Notes under the pieces: generated by a model
The model's database searches: none
Told to the model about the DNA's origin: nothing
Seen by the model: only the letters and a program-made list of their open reading frames with translations
In this document: positions 56,341 to 64,000 of the stretch, in pieces
How the letters are laid out: every line of letters begins with the position of its first letter
Position numbering within the stretch: position 1 is the first letter of the stretch
Made by a program: the position numbers and the translations under genes
Assembly (NCBI RefSeq): GCF_018873765.1
Contig: NC_057926.1
Location: 33,278,946 to 33,342,945 of the forward strand
Direction of reading: 5' to 3'
From: Telopea speciosissima
Taxonomy: Eukaryota; Streptophyta; Magnoliopsida; Proteales; Proteaceae
Length of the DNA: 64,000 bases

Positions 56341-57782
56341 AACCTATATGGATCTGGAATCCATGTTTTAGCTTGAAACGAATTTTTTAAAGTTTTTCGG
56401 GTTTTGGATCAACCTTGTACGGTCGCTATTGGTGGTGTACGACCACCAAAGTTTTAAAATTTTTATATGAAATGGAAGAGGGGGTCGAGGCGGTCACGGC
56501 CATGTAAGCTGTTTCGCCGAAATTGTCTCCACGCGCCGCCGAAAAAAGCGCGTGGATCTCACGCTCCTATTTATCGTTTAAAAAAAAAAAAAGTTTTAAA
56601 ATGGCGGTGGACGATTCATCGTCGGGTTGACTCGGTAGGGTTTCTAAGTCAACCTGGTGAGGTGGTGGGTCATGACTCAGTCAGCCCAGGCCCGACCCAG
56701 GTGGACCAGACCAGGACCGACCCAGATGGGTCGGACCGTGCCTGACCCAAGTGGGTTTGACCGAACCCGACCCAGATGGGCAGCTCAGACCCGATCCAAG
56801 TGGGCAACCCGATCCGAGGAATACGGGTTGACTTGGATCCGAGGCCCAAACCTGGTTGGTCTGGCCAAACGACCCGTTTGTTGACACGGAAACCCGACCC
56901 GAGTTGGTTAGACCGAGCAGGTTCGAATCGGGTTAGACCAGGCCGGTCCAACCTGGTTCAGACTGGTTCAACCCGATCGTTTGACTAGGTTTGACCAGCC
57001 GCGTGTGATATCATGCGCCGGCTTCAAACCGCGCTTGAGAGCGAGTGGGAAGGAGTCTAACGTCAGGGTTTTTTTCCGCTGCGTCTGTTTTTTTGAGACC
57101 TACATGCTGGTATGCCACACTTGCTTCAATTATTGCTTTTGGGACCCACAGTGAGCTTTTTAGTGTGTTTTACAATTCTTGAAACATGTGTTCCTGCATT
57201 CCTTATTTCCTGTTGATCATAGACCAACATATGCAACATTATGACATGATGTAATGCAGAACAACTTTATGGAATTGTTGTGTGTGATAATATTCATGTA
57301 TTGAATTGTTTGAATTTATAAACAAACATCCCCATTGCTAGATCATGAGTGATTGGGTACTCTAATAAGGTCAGATGGAATCCACCAAAGTGGTAAAATA
57401 TGATTTTGTTATAATACCCAATAACTTAAGGTTCATTCTTATAGCAGCAAAGAATGGTGATGCTCACCCAAAGGTAGCATCATCCAAGACCAAAATAATA
57501 GACACACACATATAGGGAGAAACTGACCTAGGAATAATTGTTTACCCAAAGTTGACAATTCTGTCAAAGGTTAGTGTTGTCCCGCAGTAATTGCAAAGTA
57601 TTGAGTGGACCAGTGCATTTCAATGCCCAAAGGTTAGAGATGTAGATTCGATTGACACTCTCAGTTTTGTGCTGGTACATTAGTTTATACAACTAGTATA
57701 AGTTAGTGGTATTTAAATACCCGGTATTTTATATTTTACTTTTCTGTGATAGATGTGTGATTCTATGATATCCCTATGACAG
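56341..57782 (+). other. Copia-C leader with GACCCGA/CCCAGATGGG repeats
   Basis: Between the primer site and gag. The GC-rich stretch 56660-56990 repeats GACCCAGATGGG, GACCCAAGTGGG and GACCCGA with a roughly 20-30 base period. Apparent frames through it are repeat-derived. The remainder is AT-rich and non-coding. Confidence 0.7.
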
Positions 57783-58661
57783 ATGTCTCTAGGTCATGGT
57801 TTATTGGACATTCCCAAGCTCTCTGGTGAAAATTATAGAAGTTGGAATGAGGATTTGGAGGTCTATCTTTGCCTTAGGGACCTAGATCTTTGTTTGAGAG
57901 AGCCCAAGCTTATAGATCTCACTCCAGCCAGTACTCAGGCTGAGAAGACTGAACATGAGAAGTGGGAAACTACAAATAGGAAATGCATAAAGGATATAAA
58001 GTATGCTATCCCAGAGACAATGAAAGATAGCATCACCATGAAGGCAACTGCAACTGAGTACTTGGAGGCCATTAGAGTAAATTTTGAATCTTCCAAGAAG
58101 GCTCAGTCAGGTGACTTGATGAGCAAGCTAACCACTGCCAAATTTGATGGAAATGGCAATACCAGGGAACATCTTCTGGGACTTGTTGCCTTAGGAAACA
58201 AGATTTGGGAGCTGGAAATAAACTTTGATGATGACTTCCTAGTGACCATTGCACTCAATTCACTCCCAGGGCAGTATAAGCACCTTCATGACACCTACGA
58301 TGCCTTAAAGGATAAATGGAGTATGGATGAGTTGATCACCATAGTTGGGCAGGAAGAGACAAGAATGAACAGGGACAAGATTGAAAGTGCCAATCTCACA
58401 CTGGGCAAGGGGTCCTCATCTGGAGGACCTCACAGGAATCACAGGAGGTTTTCTAAGAAAGGTAGATTTGCACCCTATCGGACTGGGCAGGGCAATAGAG
58501 GGCAACAGGGCAACAGAGACAACACAGGGCAGAAAGATTCAAATGGTGTTAAGTGTTTCTGGTGTAAGAAGAAAGGGCACATGAAGAAAGACTGCTTCAA
58601 GAGGAAGGCCTATTTTGATAAGAAAAAGAACACCGGTAAGGACACATGCTTGGTCTACTAA
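57783..58661 (+). CDS. Copia-C gag, 292 aa, open
   Basis: Starts MSLGHGLLDIPKLSGENYRSWN at the first ATG of the frame. The UBN2/Retrotran_gag domain covers about residues 10-210 (WNEDLEVYLCLRDLDLCL; LMSKLTTAKFDGNGNTREHLLGL; IALNSLPGQYKHL). A basic, glycine-rich stretch (RRFSKKGRFAPYRTGQGNRGQQ) precedes one CCHC zinc knuckle, CFWCKKKGHMKKDC (about residues 260-273). It ends LVY and stop. Gag forms the cytoplasmic particle and binds element RNA. It is the only complete retroelement gag in the window, so it could in principle assemble particles with enzymes from another copy. Confidence 0.85.
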   Translation: MSLGHGLLDIPKLSGENYRSWNEDLEVYLCLRDLDLCLREPKLIDLTPASTQAEKTEHEKWETTNRKCIKDIKYAIPETMKDSITMKATATEYLEAIRVNFESSKKAQSGDLMSKLTTAKFDGNGNTREHLLGLVALGNKIWELEINFDDDFLVTIALNSLPGQYKHLHDTYDALKDKWSMDELITIVGQEETRMNRDKIESANLTLGKGSSSGGPHRNHRRFSKKGRFAPYRTGQGNRGQQGNRDNTGQKDSNGVKCFWCKKKGHMKKDCFKRKAYFDKKKNTGKDTCLVY

Positions 58662-61600
58662 GAATCTTCACTTATAGATGCACCAGTAGATTCTTGGTGG
58701 TTGGATTCTGGATCATCCATTCATGTGACTTATTCCTTGCAGGGGTTCATAAGCAGGAGGGTACCAAGCAAGAGTGAGGTGACGGTGTTTGTCAGGAATG
58801 GAGCGAAAGTGGAAGTGAAAGCCATAGGAACTGTTAGATTATGTTTAAAATCAGACAGTACAGACAATTTTATTGATTTGAAGGATGTAGCTTTATTCCC
58901 TCCATGAGCAAGAATTTGATTTCAGTTTCCAGACTAGTTTCAGATGGATATTCTATTGTTTTCAATAAAGTTAGATTCACTCTTCTTTTGAATTTTGTGG
59001 TTGTTGGTTCTGGCTATTGTTCTGATGGTTTGTATAGACTGAACTGTGTCTCCTCTTGGGTTATGAACGTTGGCAGTAAACGCCAACTAGTGGATGAGAA
59101 ATCTCTTGTTCTCTGGCACAAAAGGTTGGGCTATATCTCTAGAAAGAGAATGGATAGGTTGATCAAGGAGAAGGTACTTGATGAGATGGATTTCCAGGAT
59201 ATGAAAATATGTATTGACTGTATAAAGGGGAAGATGACTTCTTCTACCAAGAAGGATGCATTTTGTCATAGTGAGGCCCTAGATCTCATCCACACTGACA
59301 TATGCGGACCTTTCCCAACTCCTGCACTTGGAGGCCAGCGTTACTTTATTACTTTCATAGATGACTGGTCCCGATACAGTTACATTTCCTTACTTGCTGA
59401 GAAAACAAATGCGTTGAACTCTTTTATGATCTTCAAGGCTGAGGTGGAACTCTTCTATAGTAGAAAGATAAAAACTGTCAGGTCTGATAGGGGTGGAGAA
59501 TACTATGGAAGAGCCGATGATACATGACAACTACTTGGACCTTTTGCCAAGTATCTACAGGAGCAGGGGATAGCTCCATAGTACTCCATGCCAGGCACAC
59601 CACAACAAAATGGTGTAGCAGAGAGGAGAAATCGTACTCTGAAAGACATGGTGCGAACCATGGTTAGTAACACCAGTTTTTCAGATTCCTTATGGGGGAG
59701 AAGCACTCAAAACTGCGGCCTACATTCTCAACAGAGTGCCAAGTAAGTCAGTAAGCAAGACTCCCTATGAACTTTGGACAGGTAAGAAGCCTAGCCTTAG
59801 GCATCTTCAAGTCTGGGGTTACCTTGCTGAGGCCAGACTCTTCAATCCACGACAGAAAGTCTGGGACCCAAAAACTATGAGCTGTTATTTTGTGGGGTAC
59901 CCAGAAAGGTCTAAGGGCTACAGATTCTATTGCCCAGGTGTAGGGAATAGAATTGTGGAGACCACCCATGCCAAGTTTCTTGAGTCAGAAGGAGATCTCT
60001 CTGTGCCCCAAAACTTGAGGTTTGATGAAGGATAGATTGGAACCTCTGGTGTGGCACCGGAGTCGAGCATGCCCTTATTAATTATAGACGGTGATTCTCA
60101 CATGGATGTTGATGTGGATGTACCTCCAGATCCTATTGTCCCTACCACTGCAGTTGTGGATGTGCCACTCCCTGAGATCGATGATCCGATACCAGCCGAC
60201 ACGGCTACTGCTGCGGACCCTAAGCCTTTGAGGAGATCTACCAGGACTCACAGGTCTACCATTCACTCAGATTATGTCACATATCTGAATGAGTGTGAGT
60301 TCAACATCAGTAAGGAGGAGGATCTTGTTACTTTTCTGTAGGCAATCAATAGCAGGGAGTCTGACAAATGGGTGAAAGCTATGAAGGAAGAGTTACAATC
60401 CATGCACAATAATGGTGTTTGGGAGTTGGTGGAGATTCCACAGGGCTGCAAAGCCATTGCATCAAAATGGGTCTTCAAGACCAAGACTGATTATCAGGGA
60501 AACATAGAATGCTACAAGGCCAGACTTGTGGCAAAGGGCTTCACACAGAGAGAGGGCATAGACTTCAAGGAGACCTTCTCCCCTGTATCTTCGAAAGACT
60601 CATTCAGAATAATCATGGCTATAGTAGCACACTTTGACCTTGAGCTACATCAGATGGATGTGAAGATTGCTTTTTTGAATGGGGATCTAGCTGAGCAGGT
60701 CTACATGCGTCAGCCCGAGGGTTTTGAAGAGAAAGGGAAGGAGCATTAAGTTTGCAAACTGAAGAAATCGCTGTATGGACTAAAACAGGCTTCGAGACAG
60801 TGTACTTGAAGTTCGATCAGATAGAGACCTCTTTTGGTTTTGTTGAGAAAGCAATTGATAATTGCATTTACCTGAAGGCTACTAGGGGCAAGTTTATTTT
60901 CTTGGTACTCTATGTCGATGATATCCTTTTTGCCAGCAGTGATCTTGGTTTACTTCAGGAAACCAAGCTGTTTTTGTCCAGTAACTTTGAGATGAAGGAC
61001 ATGGGTGAGAGCACCTATGTACTTGGCATCGAGATAAGTCGAGATAGAAAGCGAGGTCTTCTTGGTTTGTCATAGAGGGCTTACATTGATAGAATTTTGA
61101 AGAGATTCAACATGTCCCAATGTTCTGGGAATGATGCACCCATCAGAAAAGGGGATAAGTTGAATAAGAAGCAGTGCCCAAAGAATAACCTTGAGAGAGA
61201 TTCTATGAAAGACAAGCCTTATGCTTTAGCTGTTGGAAGCTTGATGTATGCACAAGTGTGCACTCGACCTGACATCGCCTTTGCAGTTAGCGTGCTTGGT
61301 AGGTTCCAGTCTGATGCTGGATTGGCTCATTAGATTGCTGCTAAGAAGGTAATGCGGTACTTACTGAGGACCAGAGATTTCAAGCTTGTCTACTGAAGAG
61401 ATGAGAGACTTGAGGTGGTCGGTTACTCAGATTTAGATTTCAGTGGTTGTACTGATGACATGAAGTCAACCTCTAGATATGTCTTCTTGATGGGTGGAGG
61501 TACAGTTTCATGGAAAAGTGTCAAGCAAACGATTGTTGCTTCATCCACCATGCAGGCAGAGTTTATGGCATTGTTTGAGGCAACCAAGCAGGCAGTATGG

Positions 61601-61918
61601 CTGAGAAATTTCATTACAGAACTGAAGGTTGTTGACTCCATCTCCAAACCTTTGCGGCTCTAGTGTGACAACAACTCTGCAGTCATTTTCTCAAAGAACA
61701 ACAAGAAGTCCAACAGCTCAAAGCAAATTGAAATAAAGTATCTTCTAGTCAGAGAGAAAGTGACTGAGGGAGAAGTTGATGTTGCACACATTCCTACTGA
61801 GAAGATGGTGGCTGATCCTCTCACCAAGGCTCTTTCAGTGGGAGTTTTCAGGGGTCATGTTACTTGTATGGGACTAGCAGAGTCTTTTGATATGCTTGTT
61901 TGGTGGGAGTCTGTTTAG
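58662..61918 (+). pseudogene. Copia-C pol (protease, integrase, RT, RNase H), disrupted
   Basis: The gag stop is followed in frame by protease (WWLDSGSSIHVTYSLQGF, about 58693), then a TGA near 58905 and frame change. Integrase (58904-59740) shows LWHKRLGYISRKRMDRL, CIDCIKGK, the D residues in LIHTDICGPFP and TVRSDRGGEYYG, and after stops AERRNRTLK with the E. RT (60372-61075) has [46 protein letters not shown], a TAA near 60749 and LYVDDILF (60910). RNase H (61415 on) has YSDLDFSGCTDDMKSTSRY and, after a TAG near 61663, CDNNSAVIFSKN and ADPLTKALS. At least eight interruptions. The domains are ordered normally and none is missing. Confidence 0.9.
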
Positions 61919-62541
61919 CAGAGTCTTTTGATATGTTTGTTTAGTAGGAGTCTGTTTCCCTTGGCTATTATTTTAGCTCTTTTATTTAACTAGTGGTTTT
62001 GTATTCTTTTGCCATCTTAATACATTTACTGGTTATGGTTCATTACTTATTCTTATATGACATGTCTTACAAAATGGCGGTTAGCCATAGACAGTATTTA
62101 GCCAAGGATTTCAAAATGACGATTAGCCATAGGCGTTATTTAGCCAAAGTTTTAAAAATTGGCGGATAAGCCATGGGTGGTAAGCCAAAGTATGGTGTTG
62201 ACTCGAGTTCATGGCAGTTTAGCCCAAGTATAAGTTAATATCAAAGTGTGCTACCTGTGAGGATGTTCAAGGTAGAGGACCTACAAGGAAATGAGCATTT
62301 ACTTGCTGATCACTTGGTATGCTCTTGTTTCCTTGTTGATACATATACCCAAAGTGGTTCGAGTTAATAGATCATTTGTGGCCATGATGACAGAAAGTTG
62401 TATTCCGTATGTTGAGGCATATCTTCTACTGTCATTCGACACAAGTGGGTATTAATAGAATCAAAGTAATTTTAAGTGAAAAATGGGACTCTAGCCAATT
62501 CCAATAAAGATACGTATATTAATTTTGCCCAAGTGGGAGAT
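61919..62541 (+). other. Copia-C 3' untranslated region with short tandem repeats
   Basis: A 40-base duplication (AGAGTCTTTTGATATG..) at 61878-61957 spans the end of pol. Three copies of a 40-45 base unit with GGCGGTTAGCCATAG and TATTTAGCCAA lie at about 62070-62190. The purine tract is at 62531-62541. Confidence 0.7.
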
Positions 62542-62904
62542 TGTTGGGTTTTTGGGCTTTATTAATATAAGTTATCTTTATTGGGCCCATATGGTAAATA
62601 ATAATTCACTCCAGGTTAAGTCAGGGGTATTACTGACCTAACACATTGTGGGAGTGTGATTAGGGTCAGGGAGAATATTATATATTCAACCCTAAGGTCT
62701 CCACAACCGTCACTTGTTATTTTTGAATTCTAACTCACGGGAGAGCAAAAGTGAAAGGCTGTGGAAGGCTAAAGGGAAGGAAAAGGTTGGGGATTGACTT
62801 CAGTTATCAACCAAAAGGGTATGTCTTGTTCTTCCTTATTTATTGATGCATTCCAAATCTATATGGGCATGTGAATGAATGATTGGGGTTTCCAAATCCC
62901 TACA
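62542..62904 (+). repeat. Copia-C 3' LTR
   Basis: 363 bases, followed by the CTCTT duplication and then copy B sequence that matches copy A from about 22250. Confidence 0.93.
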
Positions 62905-63230
62905 CTCTTATCTTATAATCTCCAGAGAATCATATTTTGTGCATGTAGAACTAGAACAGGATTTATGAAAACCCCAAATTAGGGACACATTCCTCGTCTG
63001 AAAATTTTCTTGTTTTCTATTAATCTCTCACCTAACTTTGATTGATTATTCTAATTACTAGCATTGCTAATGGCCAAAATGAAATTCACTCAAGCTAAAT
63101 TCTCTTAAAAAGAAAATCATAATTTATGCACATGTTATGAGAAAAACGAACATGGGCTCATTTTCTTATATTATTCTAATTGGTTCTTATATTATTCTAA
63201 TTGGATTAAAGACTCAGAGAAAGGATAAAT

Positions 63231-63762
63231 CAGAGGTGGTCCATAATAACCGTCGCCAAATAATGCCAGACAGAGGCGGTTATATATATGATCTCTTCTA
63301 CATACTCCAATAAAAAGCGGCGATAATGTGGTATCACCATTAAATATAATACACAGGTCACTCCAGTTGCGGTTAAAACATTACCACTTTTAATTAGGAC
63401 CAATCAAAGGCAGTAATTTAATGCCGCTGCTAACTCCTTACAAAATAGCGGCTGTAAAATATTACTATAGTTAAATGTATAATTACACATTCTCTTTCGT
63501 TGCAGTTAATGCTATTCCACTTTTAATTTGGACCATTCATGTGGTTTATAATAACTAGTGCCAAAGTGACAAATGGAGGTAGTATTGTATTACCACTGTA
63601 GGCTACTTATATATAGTGGTGGTAATATATTACCATTCCTGAAATTTTCTATATAGTGATGTTTTTTTTAACTGCTATTGAATAATGTGTATGGCAACAG
63701 TAAAAAATTATCGCCATTGTATACTCCACCTAAGTGCAGGTGCGGCCCCCTTTCTTGTAGTG
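63231..63762 (-). mobile_element. CACTA (EnSpm) transposon end, copy B
   Basis: The minus strand starts CACTACAAGAAAGGGGGC at 63762, closer to the CACTA consensus than copy A, with the same subterminal GCGGTAAT-type motifs. The other terminus is absent. Confidence 0.78.
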
Positions 63763-64000
63763 GTTGGATCCTAAAAAGTAACTTAAGAGATTCTTCCTCT
63801 CATACGGAAGAGATTTGCCTAGAATTTATTACATGTATGAAATGGGATTATAGAATGTCATCTCATATATATATATATACACTAGTAAATATGCATGTGC
63901 AAATGCACGTGTAAGCATCTGTTAAATGTTAGAGAGCATATTATTTTGGTTGATAAGGTAATGAGACTTTCTCAAATGTGCAAAGAGAAATTTTGTATCG
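63763..64000. other. End of window, copy B intergenic
   Basis: Matches copy A 23092-23345. A short AT microsatellite lies at about 63866-63880. No gene. Confidence 0.6.

Larger units (their letters stand above)
55964..62904 (+). mobile_element. Copia-C: full-length Copia retrotransposon with intact gag
   Basis: LTRs at 55964-56325 and 62542-62904 (both TGTTGGG to CCTACA), duplication CTCTT at 55959-55963 and 62905-62909, primer site TGGCATCAGAGCC at 56328-56340, purine tract AAGTGGGAGAT at 62531-62541. The LTRs differ at about 17 of 362 positions (about 95% identical). Copy A has the empty site near 22250. Gag is open, but pol carries several stops and frame changes. A 1.4 kb leader separates the primer site from gag. 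Confidence 0.93.
30600..64000 (+). repeat. Segmental duplication, copy B (continues past window)
   Basis: Collinear with copy A (8185-23345) but inflated by nested elements: a Gypsy element (31821-43198), Copia-B (45754 to about 52115), Copia-C (55964-62904) and MITEs at 44027, 52736, 53151 and 55273. It has also lost the sequence matching copy A 11890-14136. Similarity may begin slightly earlier, near 30505, where a sequence like that at 31680 occurs. The last 40 bases of the window still match copy A at about 23305-23345. Confidence 0.9.

Noticed and set aside
56670..56951. Overlapping proline/glycine-rich frames on both strands
   Set aside because: Generated by the GACCC repeat in the Copia-C leader.

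Overview
This window is plant nuclear DNA. The grounds are spliced genes with GT-AG introns, a recognisable plant Qa-SNARE (SYP81/syntaxin 18 type), nuclear-type tRNA-Ile(AAU) genes with A and B boxes, and a very high load of Copia, Ty3/Gypsy (Tat-like), CACTA, LINE and MITE sequence. The species cannot be told from the sequence alone. No prokaryotic genes, CRISPR arrays or operons are present.

Layout. 1-2150: decayed 3' half of a Copia element with an internal triplication. 3142-4369: last three exons of a SYP81-like SNARE gene. 5540-6670: homopolymer block, a foldback repeat and a Tourist-like MITE. 8185-23345 (copy A) and 30600-64000 (copy B, running off the window): a large direct segmental duplication that organises most of the window. 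Both copies carry tRNA-Ile units, a small three-exon gene, degenerate CACTA ends and several MITEs. 24914-28520: a deletion-derived Gypsy element and a LINE fragment.

The copies have diverged by insertion and deletion. Copy A received a 4.9 kb Copia element (Copia-A, 16379-21279, TSD CTCTC). Copy B received an 11.4 kb Tat-type Gypsy element (31821-43198, TSD AAGAC), a truncated minus-strand Copia (Copia-B, 45754 to about 52115) that is coupled to loss of about 2.2 kb, and a 6.9 kb Copia (Copia-C, 55964-62904, TSD CTCTT). At least five MITE-sized insertions distinguish the copies. Each copy serves as an empty-site control for the other, so insertion boundaries and target-site duplications can be read to within a base or so.

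Genes. The small duplicated gene decays in complementary ways. Copy A keeps a TATA box and all three exons but has a stop at codon 7. Copy B has open exons 1 and 2 but a changed TATA box and no exon 3. A possible secreted-peptide gene (minus strand, 13605-13868) survives only in copy A because the matching part of copy B is deleted. One of four tRNA-Ile copies (31256-31329) looks intact. The Gypsy element carries an extra gene on the strand opposite gag-pol, with its own TATA box, followed by an array of eight short repeats whose hairpin stems covary around a fixed loop. No novel enzyme system or defence locus was found. The most interesting signals are the covarying hairpin array, the antisense retroelement gene and the reciprocal decay of the duplicated gene. 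Percent identities quoted are by-eye counts, not computed alignments.
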